Assembly: GCF_000026985.1 (NCBI RefSeq)
Contig: NC_017390.1
Location: 555,828 to 619,827, forward strand
Length of the DNA stretch: 64,000 nucleotides
Reading direction: 5' to 3'
Source of the DNA: Erwinia pyrifoliae DSM 12163
GTDB taxonomy: Bacteria > Pseudomonadota > Gammaproteobacteria > Enterobacterales > Enterobacteriaceae
Shown here piece after piece: positions 22,129 through 31,454 of this stretch. Positions within the stretch are counted from its first letter, which is position 1; the number at the start of each line of letters is the position of its first letter. A program made the position numbers and the translations under genes. The notes beneath the pieces are model-generated. The model made no database searches. It worked only from the letters and a program-made list of their open reading frames with translations, and was not told the DNA's origin.

Positions 22129-22156
22129 TTGCGGTAGAAAGAAATCCTCGTATAAT
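22129..22156 (+). promoter_or_regulatory. Promoter of the first tRNA-Gly
   Basis: TTGCGG (22129-22134) and a perfect TATAAT (22151-22156) lie 16 bases apart, followed by a GC-rich discriminator (GCGC). This is the usual pattern for a stringently controlled stable-RNA promoter. Confidence 0.75.
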
Positions 22157-22197
22157 GCGCTACCCGTAACGGTGATGAATTTTATCGTTACGCCTAA

Positions 22198-22273
<76 letters not shown>

Positions 22274-22308
22274 AATTTTAGTGGCAGAACGGTTTCAGGT
22301 TTTGTCAT

Positions 22309-22346
22309 GCAACGAAAAAAGGACCTTCGGGTCCTTTTTTCGTTGC
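22309..22346. terminator. Terminator after tRNA-Gly copy 1
   Basis: A perfect 17-base-pair inverted repeat around a TTCG tetraloop (22309-22325 with 22330-22346). It contains an A6 run on the left and a T6 run on the right, so it can act on both strands. Confidence 0.9.
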
Positions 22347-22678
22347 GGGTAATTTTCGCCAGGCGACCGTTTTGGGCTTGTCAGGTTTCATCCGGGCCGG
22401 GGATATTGCTGTTGCCATCCACGGCCCACCCGCAGCATGTAGCCCGTCTTCGACCATTCGCTTTAATGACTTGCTCCACTACCTGCAGGCAAAAGAACTG
22501 AGGCTCCGTGAAACCGCAGAGGCGACCGGATACCGCCCCTCTCAGGGATATTGAGTTCAGGCCATGTCATATAGATATCTGTGACAAGAGTAACGGCTGG
22601 CACTATACTTCCCACGGGCAGAACCAAGTTTGATAGCAATAGATTATTTATGGAAAGTGATATAAAAGGAACCATCTT
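22347..22678. other. Degraded spacer, no gene called
   Basis: About 330 bases between the tRNA terminator and the DUF3289 pseudogene. A plus-strand frame ending at 22554 reads RFNDLLHYLQAKELRLRET..., which looks coding-like, but it has no good start and I recognise no family. It is probably a remnant of imported DNA. Confidence 0.3.
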
Positions 22679-23187
22679 ATGCCGGCCTTGAGATTCCCAT
22701 TTACAGCATTCACAACTAAACACAGATGTTAAGATTACTCCGCACCTGATATGAAATATGGCGATCTTTCAGATTCACAGTTTAAAAACCATTATGGCTT
22801 AGTTGATATTTCAGATTCAGTCGATCCATTGACAATGACTCATCGTACACCCTTTGAGTCACCGCGCTCTATGTTCACCCATGTTTATGGTGAAAGGAAG
22901 AAAAATTTCACCCGGTAAATGTTCTCATTTTGTATTCGATGAAATGAGAAACAATTCTTTCATATACTCAATGGCCGGCCCCTACAGCCACCTGATTAGA
23001 GAAATGATTAATAACTTGCAGAACAACCACGCTCATCCTTATAAAAGCTTGCAACTAGATAATGAAATTTAAACAACACCGCTTCTTCAGAATGTGGTTT
23101 GTACTTCAGCACTATAAGGCGTTTGGTTTTAAGCCGTTTATGACAAATATGGAAGCCACTGTTACCATCGGGGATCAATTTTCGTGA
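22679..23187 (+). pseudogene. DUF3289-family pseudogene
   Basis: A broken gene that can be followed in three pieces. ATG 22679, with an AAAAGGA ribosome site, reads MPALRFPFTAFTTKHRC and hits TAA at 22730. The same frame continues as DMKYGDLSDSQFKNHYG and SMFTHVYGERKK, then the frame shifts near 22890-22905 into KCSHFVFDEMRNNSFIYS. About 100 residues of the family are missing, and the C-terminal part resumes at 23062 as QHRFFRMWFVLQHYKAFGF, ending with TGA at 23187. The pattern matches DUF3289 proteins from memory. Damage: one stop, one frameshift and one internal deletion. The stop overlaps the start of the DUF943 gene, so the two were once a pair. Confidence 0.7.
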
Positions 23188-23633
23188 AAAAAATAAAAGT
23201 TATTGTGATAATAGCGCTTTTGCTTGTCTCAGGATGCGTTATTTTTTTCAACAGCAGGTCTGTTAATATCATCGATGCACATTATGACCAATACAGTGCC
23301 AGTATCATAGTCGACCATCTTCCTTTAACAGATGATAATAAAATAAACTGGTGGAAAAAAAACCAGAAAAGCATCAGGGATAAATATCATATACCGGTCA
23401 AATCCGCTGCGGGTATGTTGAAGGTTTATATATGGGCATTTGGTGAAGGCTATATGGAGCGTGCAAAGTATGATCGCCTCTGCTTCGATGATATGAAAGA
23501 AAAGAATAACTGCATCGAGAAAAACCAGCTGATGAATATTGACACCGATCGCGAGGGTAACCTTATTTACGGTTTTGAAAAAAACAGCTATCTGCAGAAA
23601 AAAGAGGGCGAGTTAATTAAATTACCTGACTAA
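23184..23633 (+). CDS. DUF943-family lipoprotein
   Basis: A 149-residue protein with a hydrophobic N-terminus and lipobox-like LLLVSGC. The body matches the DUF943 pattern from memory: NIIDAHYDQYSASIIVDHLP, KINWWKKNQ, then AKYDRLCFDDMKEKNNCI. GTG at 23184 overlaps the stop of the DUF3289 pseudogene (GTGA). Such small proteins occur in variable enterobacterial regions, often near DUF3289 genes. The role is unknown. The gene is AT-rich compared with the backbone and lies between two tRNA-Gly copies, so it was probably acquired. Confidence 0.75.
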   Translation: MKKIKVIVIIALLLVSGCVIFFNSRSVNIIDAHYDQYSASIIVDHLPLTDDNKINWWKKNQKSIRDKYHIPVKSAAGMLKVYIWAFGEGYMERAKYDRLCFDDMKEKNNCIEKNQLMNIDTDREGNLIYGFEKNSYLQKKEGELIKLPD

Positions 23634-23744
23634 TTCTATAAAGGTTTCAGGCGGATCCTGATTGGTCAGGCTCGCCGGACTTAGTGTTACAACGGCTAAA
23701 ATTTAAGCTTACCGGCAATTTTCTATTTGCTAAACGCCGCTTTG

Positions 23745-24287
23745 TTAACGGGTTTTTCTGCGGCCGCGTTTTGTACCGCTGAGCGCCGCCAGCAGTCCTT
23801 GCTTCAGACTCTCAATGGCAGCCTGCGACTTGCGCAGCTGTTCACTGGGATCGCGCGGGGGAACAAAAGGGCCAGGATTGAAAGCATCGTTGTTTTTACC
23901 AAAGGTCTGATGGAACCAGATCGCCAGCGCACGCGCGATTTTTAGTGCATCCATCGCTTCACGATGTGGGGTCTGAAACTGATGCGTCGCTCGGTTTCCC
24001 TCAAGTCGTAAGGTATGGAACAGCTGACGGATCGCCGGGTCAAACTGCAATTCCCTGTCGAGTCGGTATAACAGCTCTTGCTGAGAGGGATTACCTTCTG
24101 TGGCAATATTCAGCCTGACCGCAATATTTTGCGCCAGCGCCTCTGCAAACTGGCGCAATTTCATCAGGGTCGTGTTCGGATCGCTGGAAAACACCTGTTC
24201 GGCGGTAGTGGTGATTTTGATAAACAGGGGATCGTGCTCAGCCAGAAAAGCAAAGTTTGCGGAATGACTTGGGCCTTCGGTTATCAC
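23745..24287 (-). CDS. Orphan HsdR N-terminal-like (DUF4145) protein
   Basis: A 180-residue protein resembling the first ~150 residues of the EcoKI-type type I restriction subunit HsdR. Shared phrases include SANFAFL, the block DPNTTLMKLRQFAEALA, and LFHTLRLEGNRATHQF. The ATPase and nuclease domains of HsdR are absent, and no hsdM or hsdS is present. GTG at 24287 has a strong AAGGAG site seven bases upstream, so it may still be expressed. It ends in a basic tail, GTKRGRRKTR. It is either the stub of a lost restriction system in this tRNA hotspot or a standalone DUF4145 protein; the first seems likelier. Confidence 0.65.
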   Translation of the reverse strand: MITEGPSHSANFAFLAEHDPLFIKITTTAEQVFSSDPNTTLMKLRQFAEALAQNIAVRLNIATEGNPSQQELLYRLDRELQFDPAIRQLFHTLRLEGNRATHQFQTPHREAMDALKIARALAIWFHQTFGKNNDAFNPGPFVPPRDPSEQLRKSQAAIESLKQGLLAALSGTKRGRRKTR

Positions 24288-24289
24288 AT

Positions 24290-24607
24290 GCAGTCTCCTT
24301 ACAGCAGCTTACTTTCACCAATATTCGGCATGAACTCACCGAAGAAAAGTTAGATTTTGCGAGATATCTCGCAAAATGATAGCGCTGCGCACTTTTTTAT
24401 CAAGAATTACTTATGTCTTGATCACTCAATCTGTTCAGATTAACCATAAGTGCCGGAAGTAAAAGGTGGGATAGGTACTTAAAGCAAATTATTGATAATT
24501 TGTGCATAAAAATGAATTTTTGGTTGCTCTGGATAGAATGGCAGCGTTAAGCGTTTGATGAAATTTAGCGCAGTTAACCCCGTAGCAAAAAAATATCGAA
24601 TCAGGGC
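24290..24607. other. AT-rich spacer, no gene seen
   Basis: About 320 bases between the HsdR-like gene and the promoter of tRNA-Gly copy 2. I see nothing coding on either strand. The short minus-strand frame 24489-24695 overlaps the tRNA promoter and has no family features. Confidence 0.35.
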
Positions 24608-24637
24608 TTGCCACAAGGCAATAAATCATCCTATAAT
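24608..24637 (+). promoter_or_regulatory. Promoter of the second tRNA-Gly
   Basis: TTGCCA (24608-24613) and a perfect TATAAT (24632-24637) lie 18 bases apart, followed by TCGCCGC, a GC-rich discriminator. Confidence 0.65.
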
Positions 24638-24718
24638 TCGCCGCATTCCTGAAGAGGCATGTGATAAAAGATTTAAAAATCAGGTAATTAAACATTATTT
24701 GATTCAGCAGTCACCCAA

Positions 24719-24794
<76 letters not shown>

Positions 24795-24835
24795 AAATTC
24801 AGTTTGCAGGCGCGTTATATACGTTGCAAACCATC

Positions 24836-24863
24836 AAAAAAAGAGCCATACGGCTCTTTTTTT
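24836..24863. terminator. Terminator after tRNA-Gly copy 2
   Basis: A 12-base-pair perfect stem, AAAAAAAGAGCC with GGCTCTTTTTTT, around loop ATAC. A and T runs on both sides make it bidirectional. Confidence 0.9.
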
Positions 24864-25076
24864 GTTTCCGTATTGCCATCACCTAAGACCTCCCTGATTG
24901 CCCGGCCGCGTCTGCCCTTGCACCGTTCGGCCGGTGACGCGTCACCGGGAATACTGGCGTCAATATTGTCGGAAACGGGCGACGCCCATGGTGGTCGAAA
25001 TAACCGCATGTGAGCAACGGTTTAACAGGTCGGGTGCGCAATATCAGCGCGGCTTGAATTTTTTTGCATGCAAGCC
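24864..25076. other. Spacer between tRNA-Gly copies 2 and 3
   Basis: The 400-base interval between copies 2 and 3 holds only the terminator, this unassigned stretch and the promoter of copy 3. No coding frame is convincing. Confidence 0.35.
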
Positions 25077-25105
25077 TTGCCAGCGCCCAAAAACAGATCC
25101 ATAAT
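25077..25105 (+). promoter_or_regulatory. Promoter of the third tRNA-Gly
   Basis: TTGCCA (25077-25082) and CATAAT (25100-25105) lie 17 bases apart, followed by AGCGACC. It is somewhat weaker than the promoters of the other two copies. Confidence 0.6.
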
Positions 25106-25194
25106 AGCGACCTCTCTTGCGGAAGTAAGAGTTAAAAGTTATAGCAATCAATCAGTTACAGCTTTTTAGTGCAAGATTTTAGCATCACTCCTAA

Positions 25195-25270
<76 letters not shown>

Positions 25271-25302
25271 AATCATATTTCACTCATCCGTTTGCTTGAA
25301 AA

Positions 25303-25654
25303 TTATCCACAGATAATATCTGTTTGCGATAACGCATTAACCCGCATTGGAAAACTGTTGTAAACAGAGTTATCCACAACGTCTGTTCGCGCCAGGTGTT
25401 CGTTTAACGTTGGGAAAATCTTACACTTACTCTCTAACTCACTGTTATTTAAGCTATTGCGAATATTTCAATTTGTTATTTTAATCGCTTGTGTTTTCTG
25501 TGACGGTTGAATGACAACGCTTTTTTATTTTTATGCACAGCGTGTGGAAAACTTCACAGGCGAATAAAGCCGATCCCGTTTGCAAGGTCGGGCGTCAGAG
25601 ATAATCCTTTTCTCACCGCCGTACCGGGCGCTTTAGCTTCCTACCTGTGGGTTA
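25303..25654. promoter_or_regulatory. datA-like DnaA-box cluster
   Basis: This 680-base gap between tRNA-Gly copy 3 and nnr holds several DnaA boxes: TTATCCACA at 25303-25311 and again at 25370-25378, TTATGCACA at 25531-25539, the reverse of TTTTCCACA at 25543-25551, and a weaker two-mismatch box at 25646-25654. An IHF-like site (TTTCAATTTGTTA, one mismatch) lies at 25466-25478, between boxes 2 and 3. In E. coli the datA locus, which stimulates DnaA-ATP hydrolysis with IHF and limits initiation, lies in this same interval beside the glycine tRNA cluster. Function is inferred from motifs and position. The rest of the gap, to about 25930, shows no gene. Confidence 0.7.
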
Positions 25655-25936
25655 AGCCATCCTCTCCTTCAGTGACGCCATAATTGTCTTTTTTCAGCTC
25701 GTTTTACTGCCTGCATCCCCGAACGGTTCTAATCCCACCAGGCGAATCACGCCGTTACGCAATATTTTCGGGTGATGCTGCCCGGCGCAAAAATGCATCA
25801 CATTCCCCTGATGCCGATTTTCAGCACGCGGGCAGTCTGTCAGTGTATACGTTGGCCCGCCGGAGCGTAACGGATTGCAGTCCCCGCCAGCGTGGTCTGG
25901 CTTAACCAGCCAGAGTGATTCATGCTTAAAGTTATA

Positions 25937-25963
25937 TTGGTGTAAATCGAGAGGATGCGACAT
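25937..25963 (-). pseudogene. queG: queG 5' remnant
   Basis: The minus-strand ATG at 25963 reads MSHPLDLHQ, nearly the start of QueG (epoxyqueuosine reductase), which begins MSEPLDLNQ in E. coli. It is divergent from nnr exactly as queG is. After these nine codons the sequence no longer resembles QueG; the frame continues to 25694 without its iron-sulfur motifs. Nothing else of the ~380-residue gene is left. The match is short, so confidence rests on position as much as on sequence. Confidence 0.45.
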
Positions 25964-27482
25964 GAATCACCTGAACCTGCAAAACGACCACGCCAGTTTG
26001 CCTGATTCTGTCTGGCCAGCGGAATCATTGACGCATCTGGAGCAAGAGGGAGCCGATTGCCTTGGGATAACCCTGTTTGAGCTGATGCAGCGCGCCGGAG
26101 AGGCGGCCTTTAATCTGCTGCGTACGCAATGGCCGTCAGCGCAACACTGGCTGATCCTTTGTGGGAACGGCAATAACGGCGGTGATGGTTATATTGTGGC
26201 CCGGCTGGCGCAGTCCGCCGGGCTGGCAGTCACGTTGGTCGCCGTTGATGGCAGTAAACCCTTGCCGGAAGAATCGCAGCAGGCGCGTGAGGCATGGCTG
26301 GCGGCAGGCGGCGTTATCCATGATGCGGCGATCGCCTGGCCTGAATCGACAGAGCTGATAATCGATGCCCTGTTAGGCACCGGGCTGAATCGTGCGCCAG
26401 TGGCGGCTTATGCAGCGCTGATCGCCCAGGCCAACCGCCATCCCGCGCCGATTTTTGCGCTGGATATCCCGTCTGGGTTAGTGGCTGCTAACGGCACAAC
26501 GCCAGGAATGGTGATACATGCTTCGCATACGCTCACTTTTATTGCCCTAAAACCGGGCCTGCTAACGGGTAAGGCGCGTGATTGCGTGGGGCAGCTGCAC
26601 CATCACAGTCTTGGTCTGCAACAGTGGCTGGACGCTCAACCAGCACCGATGGCACGCTATGATGCCAGCAATCTGGCAAACTGGCTGCCACCGCGCCGCC
26701 CGACCTCGCATAAAGGCAATCATGGTCGGCTGCTGGTGATTGGTGGCGATCACGGCACCGCAGGTGCCATTCGTATGACGGCAGAAGCCGCACTGCGCTG
26801 CGGTTCAGGAATGGTGCGAGTACTTACTCACAAAGAAAATATTGGCCCGCTGCTTACCGCGCGACCGGAGCTGATGGTACAGGAACTGAGCCGCTCAACC
26901 CTCGATGCCGGGCTGGAGTGGGCAGATGTGATTGTCATTGGCCCGGGGCTGGGCCAGGGGCAATGGGGTAAGGAAGCGCTGAAGAAGGTAGAAAACTCTC
27001 CGAAAACCATGCTTTGGGACGCTGACGCGCTTAACCTGCTGGCAATCAGCCCCGATAAACGTCAAAATCGAATCATTACGCCACATCCCGGTGAAGCAGC
27101 CCGATTATTGAATGTCAAAACCGCCGAGATTGGAAGCGACCGCTTACTTGCCGTACGCCGACTGGTCAAGCGCTATGGCGGCGTGGTGGTGCTGAAAGGT
27201 GCCGGTACGCTGATTGCCGGCGGGGATAAGTTGGCATTTGCTGACGTCGGTAACGCCGGTATGGCCAGCGGGGGGATGGGAGATGTTTTATCTGGTATCA
27301 TCGGCAGCCTGGCGGGGCAAAAGCTTCCACTGTTCGATGCGGCCTGCGCAGGATGCGTAGCGCATGGCGCGGCGGCTGATGCGGTGGCACAACGCCGTGG
27401 TACACGCGGCATGTTAGCCACCGATCTCTTCTCCGAGCTGTATTTGTTTGTCAATCCTGAGATCTCGAATACGAAAGCATGA
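25962..27482 (+). CDS. nnr: Bifunctional NAD(P)HX epimerase/dehydratase
   Basis: Repairs hydrated NADH and NADPH. The N-terminal half is the YjeF_N epimerase ([16 protein letters not shown] and [11 protein letters not shown]). The C-terminal half is the ADP-dependent dehydratase ([29 protein letters not shown] and [16 protein letters not shown]). The ATG at 25962 (MNHLNLQND) gives 506 residues and overlaps the ATG of the divergent queG remnant. The frame from 25875 adds an unconserved piece. The stop overlaps the tsaE start (ATGA), so nnr, tsaE and amiB are translationally coupled. Confidence 0.96.
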   Translation: MNHLNLQNDHASLPDSVWPAESLTHLEQEGADCLGITLFELMQRAGEAAFNLLRTQWPSAQHWLILCGNGNNGGDGYIVARLAQSAGLAVTLVAVDGSKPLPEESQQAREAWLAAGGVIHDAAIAWPESTELIIDALLGTGLNRAPVAAYAALIAQANRHPAPIFALDIPSGLVAANGTTPGMVIHASHTLTFIALKPGLLTGKARDCVGQLHHHSLGLQQWLDAQPAPMARYDASNLANWLPPRRPTSHKGNHGRLLVIGGDHGTAGAIRMTAEAALRCGSGMVRVLTHKENIGPLLTARPELMVQELSRSTLDAGLEWADVIVIGPGLGQGQWGKEALKKVENSPKTMLWDADALNLLAISPDKRQNRIITPHPGEAARLLNVKTAEIGSDRLLAVRRLVKRYGGVVVLKGAGTLIAGGDKLAFADVGNAGMASGGMGDVLSGIIGSLAGQKLPLFDAACAGCVAHGAAADAVAQRRGTRGMLATDLFSELYLFVNPEISNTKA

Positions 27483-27955
27483 AGACCTGTGTAATTGCAT
27501 TGCCCGATGAAGCCGCAACCCTTGAATTGGGTGCCAGCCTGGCCCGCACCTGTGAAGGCGCGGCCACTCTCTATCTTTACGGTTCCCTGGGAGCGGGTAA
27601 AACCACCTTTAGCCGGGGGTTCTTGCAGGCTCTTGGTCACCAGGGCAACGTGAAAAGCCCTACTTATACTCTGGTCGAGCCTTATGTGTTGCCCGATCGC
27701 CGCGTGTACCACTTCGATCTTTATCGCCTGTCTGACCCGGAAGAACTGGAGTTTATGGGCATTCGTGATTACTTCGGCTCTGACAGTGTGTGCCTGGTAG
27801 AGTGGCCGCAGCAGGGCGCAGGCGTGCTGCCTGAACCGGATCTGGAACTGCATCTCAGTTACCAGGGCCATGCGCGTGAAGCTTTGCTGCGAGCCTGCTC
27901 ACTGGCCGGTGAAGTGATGGTACAGCGCATTGCCGCTGAACGGGGTGAAGCATGA
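27479..27955 (+). CDS. tsaE: tRNA t6A biosynthesis ATPase TsaE
   Basis: P-loop ATPase that works with TsaB, TsaC and TsaD to make N6-threonylcarbamoyladenosine at position 37 of ANN-decoding tRNAs. It has 158 residues. The Walker A motif is SLGAGKTTF. Other family phrases are [10 protein letters not shown], the YHFDLYRL stretch and VEWPQQG. It overlaps nnr upstream and amiB downstream by four bases each. Confidence 0.97.
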   Translation: MKTCVIALPDEAATLELGASLARTCEGAATLYLYGSLGAGKTTFSRGFLQALGHQGNVKSPTYTLVEPYVLPDRRVYHFDLYRLSDPEELEFMGIRDYFGSDSVCLVEWPQQGAGVLPEPDLELHLSYQGHAREALLRACSLAGEVMVQRIAAERGEA

Positions 27956-29613
27956 TGCGACGCCTGATGTGCTGGTGGATGCTGGCGCTGTTTTGCTGCT
28001 CGTTCGCCTCCGTAGCCGCCAATCTGTCAGATATCAACGTGTCTAATGGCAGCAACGAAGCGCAAATCACCCTGAGCTTTGCCGGTCAGCCGGTTTATGC
28101 CTTTTTCCCGTTGCATAATCCTGAACGCGTGGTGTTGGACGTTCGGCAAAGCGCCATTGTGCGCGGGCTGCCGCTGGATTTCAGCGGTGATAATATCGTT
28201 AAACGCATTCGAGCCAGCACGGCAAAAGACAGTCACAGCATTCGCCTGGTATTTGATCTCACCCGGCCCGGCAAAACTCGTGCGGTTACCCGGCGTGAAG
28301 GTAGCCATTACAACGTGGTGTTTACCATCACCGGCAGCCGAACCGCACCCGTGGCAAGCCGCAGTATAAATGCCAGCGGCAACGTTAATACGCGTACCAG
28401 CAGCCCGCCAAAAAGTCCGTTTGATGAAAATCGCGTGACGCGGGTCAGCAGCGGCAATGAGGTCGCCCGCCCGCGCAGGGCGCGCAGCAGCAACGATACG
28501 GTGATTGTCGCCATTGATGCCGGACACGGCGGACAGGATCCCGGCGCGATTGGCGGCGGCGGTCTGAAAGAAAAAAACGTGACCATTGCCATCGCCCACA
28601 AACTGAAAGCGTTGCTGAATGCCGACCCGATGTTTAAAGGGGTGATGACCCGTGACGGCGACTATTTTATTTCCGTAATGGGGCGTTCGGACGTGGCGCG
28701 TAAGCAGAATGCCAATCTGCTGGTATCCATTCACGCAGACGCTGCGCCTGCTCGCAGCGCTTCCGGTGCCTCGGTCTGGGTGCTGTCTAACCGGCGTGCC
28801 AATAGCGAAATGGCGGGATGGCTGGAGCAACATGAGAAGCAGTCCGAGCTGCTGGGCGGTGCCGGAGACCTGCTGGCCAACAGCCAGACGGATCCGTATC
28901 TGAGCCAGGCAGTGCTGGATCTGCAATTCGGTCACTCGCAGCGCGTGGGTTATGATGTGGCAATAAAAGTGATCGCGCAGCTGCAACGTGTAGGCGCCCT
29001 GCACAAGCGTAAACCGGAACATGCCAGCCTGGGCGTTCTGCGCTCGCCGGATATCCCCTCACTGCTGGTAGAAACCGGCTTTATCAGCAACCCTTCGGAG
29101 GAGCGGCTGCTTGGCAGCAGCGCTTACCAGCAGAAGATTGCCGAGTCGATATATAAAGGTTTGCGCAACTACTTCCTGGCGCACCCGCTGCAATCTGTCC
29201 CAAAGGAGGAAAACCGACCGTTGCAGTTCGCAGCGGCGGTTGAACCAGTGATTAACCCGGCTCTTGCAGGTACGCTGTCTGCTGCTGCCAGCCAGCGCCA
29301 TATGGTGAAACGCGGGGAGACATTGTCCGGCATTGCCGCCCATTACGGCGTCAGCATGGCGACTCTGCGGGCGATGAATACCCTTAAAAATGATGTGGTA
29401 TGGGTGGGGCAGCGGCTGAAAGTACCGGCAGCAAGCAAGGCCGTGAGCGTGGCAAAGCGTGAAAAGTCAGTAAAGCACAAAGTGGTGCGTGGTGACTCGC
29501 TCACGGCCATTGCCGCCCATTACGGCGTCAGTCCACAGGCTGTCCAGCAGGCGAATAAGCTGAAGTCGCAGAATGTGATGCTGGGGCAGACGCTGACCAT
29601 ACCCACTTCATAA
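27952..29613 (+). CDS. amiB: N-acetylmuramoyl-L-alanine amidase AmiB
   Basis: Periplasmic zinc amidase that splits septal peptidoglycan and is activated by EnvC. Domain order: signal peptide (residues 1-22), AMIN septum-targeting domain (~25-125), amidase_3 (~180-410) with [23 protein letters not shown] and [10 protein letters not shown] carrying the zinc ligands, then two LysM peptidoglycan-binding repeats (~445-490 and ~505-550). The 553 residues and two LysM repeats make it longer than E. coli AmiB (445 residues). It precedes mutL by 14 bases and is probably cotranscribed. Confidence 0.96.
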   Translation: MMRRLMCWWMLALFCCSFASVAANLSDINVSNGSNEAQITLSFAGQPVYAFFPLHNPERVVLDVRQSAIVRGLPLDFSGDNIVKRIRASTAKDSHSIRLVFDLTRPGKTRAVTRREGSHYNVVFTITGSRTAPVASRSINASGNVNTRTSSPPKSPFDENRVTRVSSGNEVARPRRARSSNDTVIVAIDAGHGGQDPGAIGGGGLKEKNVTIAIAHKLKALLNADPMFKGVMTRDGDYFISVMGRSDVARKQNANLLVSIHADAAPARSASGASVWVLSNRRANSEMAGWLEQHEKQSELLGGAGDLLANSQTDPYLSQAVLDLQFGHSQRVGYDVAIKVIAQLQRVGALHKRKPEHASLGVLRSPDIPSLLVETGFISNPSEERLLGSSAYQQKIAESIYKGLRNYFLAHPLQSVPKEENRPLQFAAAVEPVINPALAGTLSAAASQRHMVKRGETLSGIAAHYGVSMATLRAMNTLKNDVVWVGQRLKVPAASKAVSVAKREKSVKHKVVRGDSLTAIAAHYGVSPQAVQQANKLKSQNVMLGQTLTIPTS

Positions 29614-29627
29614 CCTAAGGATATTCA

Positions 29628-31454
29628 ATGCTCATTCAGGTATTACCGCCGCAGCTGGCTAACCAGATCGCCGCCGGTGAGGTGGTAGAACGCCCGGCGT
29701 CGGTGGTGAAGGAGCTGGTGGAAAACAGCCTGGATGCCGGGGCCACGCGTATTGATATCGACATCGAAAAGGGCGGTGCGAAGCTGATCCGCATTCGTGA
29801 TAACGGCTGCGGGATAGATAAAGACGAACTGGCGATGGCGTTAGCCCGTCATGCCACCAGTAAAATCGCCAGCCTGGATGACCTGGAGGCGATTATCAGC
29901 CTCGGTTTTCGTGGCGAAGCGCTGGCCAGTATCAGCTCGGTATCTCGCCTGACGCTGACTTCGCGTACTGAAGCGCAAAGTGAAGCCTGGCAAGCCTATG
30001 CGGAAGGGCGCGATCAGGCGGTGACCGTAAAGCCCGCCGCGCACCCGGTGGGAACCACGCTTGAAGTGCTCGATCTGTTTTACAATACCCCGGCGCGCCG
30101 CAAATTTATGCGCACCGAGAAAACCGAATTCACCCATATTGATGAGATTATTCGGCGCATTGCGCTGGCGCGCTTTGACGTGGCCATTTCGCTCAGTCAC
30201 AACGGCAAGCTGGTACGGCAATATCGTGCCGTGAGCGATGACGGTCAGCGCGAGCGTCGTCTTGGTGCCATATGCGGCACCGCCTTTCTCACTCACGCCC
30301 TGAAGATTGCCTGGCAGCATAGTGAGCTGAGTCTGCACGGCTGGGTGGCGGATCCGGTGGGTTCTAAAGCGTTGAGTGAACTGCAATATTGTTACGTTAA
30401 CGGCCGCATGATGCGTGATCGCCTGATTAATCATGCTATCCGTCAAGCCTATCAGGACAAGCTGGGAGATCGGCATCAGCCGGCGTACGTGCTCTATCTG
30501 GAGATCGATCCGCACCAGGTGGATGTTAACGTCCACCCGGCCAAACATGAGGTGCGTTTCCATCAGTCGCGGCTGGTGCACGACTTTATCTATCAGGGCG
30601 TGATCAGCGTGTTGCAGGAGAGCGGAGTGGAGACGCTACCGGAAATCGCCACTGTTCAGCCCGCTGAACACCGGCAGCCGGAAAACCGCCAGGCGGCGGG
30701 AGGCAACCACTTCTCCACCCCCGCCGCCGCCGCACCGCGTCCGGCTTCACCCGGCGGCGGCAGCTGGCAGCGTCAGGAGCCGCTATATCAAAAGCGTGAA
30801 GGTGCGGTCTATCAACAGCTGCTGCAAACGCCTGCGCGCAGTGAAGAGCCGCCACCTGCATCCGCAGCGCCGAACAAAGAGCCTCCGCTAAGCGGGCATA
30901 CGCATAGCTTTGGCCGCGTGCTGACGGTGGTTCAGGAACGGTATGCGCTGCTTGAAGGCAAGAATGGTCTGGCGCTGCTGGCGCTGGCGGTGGCTGCGCG
31001 CTGGCTGAAGCAGGCGCAGCTGGAACCCGGCAGTGAGGGGCTGAAACCGCAGCCGTTGTTGATTCCGCTACGGCTGAAGCTGGACAAGGCTGAACGTGAC
31101 GCCGGGAGCCGCTGCAGCGCGTTACTGAATCAGATGGGCATTGACCTGCAGTTTGACGCGCATCATGTGATGCTGCGTGCCGTGCCTTTACCGTTACGCC
31201 AACAAAATTTACAAAACTTGATTCCAGAAATGTTAGGGTATTTGACCCGGCATCAAGAGGTTACAGCATATCAGTTGGCGCAGTGGCTGGCGCGTCAGTC
31301 GGCATCGGAGCCTCAGCACTGGAATCATTCGCAGGCGATTACCCTGCTGGCAGAAGTTGAAAGACTTAGCCCGCAGCTGGTTAAATCGCCACCTTCTGGA
31401 TTACTACAAAACGTCGATATTGAAATGGCGATGAACGCCCTGAAGCATGAGTGA
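29628..31454 (+). CDS. mutL: DNA mismatch repair protein MutL
   Basis: GHKL-ATPase that links MutS mismatch recognition to MutH nicking and UvrD loading; 608 residues. The N-terminal ATPase motifs are [16 protein letters not shown] and [11 protein letters not shown] Pro/Ala/Gln-rich linker lies at about residues 345-425, then the C-terminal dimerisation domain. The DQHAxxExxxxE endonuclease motif found in many other MutL proteins is absent, as expected where MutH does the cutting. It overlaps miaA by eight bases. Confidence 0.97.
   Translation: MLIQVLPPQLANQIAAGEVVERPASVVKELVENSLDAGATRIDIDIEKGGAKLIRIRDNGCGIDKDELAMALARHATSKIASLDDLEAIISLGFRGEALASISSVSRLTLTSRTEAQSEAWQAYAEGRDQAVTVKPAAHPVGTTLEVLDLFYNTPARRKFMRTEKTEFTHIDEIIRRIALARFDVAISLSHNGKLVRQYRAVSDDGQRERRLGAICGTAFLTHALKIAWQHSELSLHGWVADPVGSKALSELQYCYVNGRMMRDRLINHAIRQAYQDKLGDRHQPAYVLYLEIDPHQVDVNVHPAKHEVRFHQSRLVHDFIYQGVISVLQESGVETLPEIATVQPAEHRQPENRQAAGGNHFSTPAAAAPRPASPGGGSWQRQEPLYQKREGAVYQQLLQTPARSEEPPPASAAPNKEPPLSGHTHSFGRVLTVVQERYALLEGKNGLALLALAVAARWLKQAQLEPGSEGLKPQPLLIPLRLKLDKAERDAGSRCSALLNQMGIDLQFDAHHVMLRAVPLPLRQQNLQNLIPEMLGYLTRHQEVTAYQLAQWLARQSASEPQHWNHSQAITLLAEVERLSPQLVKSPPSGLLQNVDIEMAMNALKHE

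Noticed and set aside
22660-22700. GGAACC at 22668 as a hrp box
   Set aside because: No CCAC-type element follows at 15-16 bases; the string forms part of the ribosome-site region of the DUF3289 pseudogene.
25684-25905. 73-codon plus-strand frame before nnr
   Set aside because: No family features. It overlaps the queG remnant region and the nnr leader on the other strand.
28027-29022. 331-codon antisense open frame across amiB
   Set aside because: It lies wholly opposite a conserved gene and the protein has no domain pattern; GC-rich codon bias explains the open frame.
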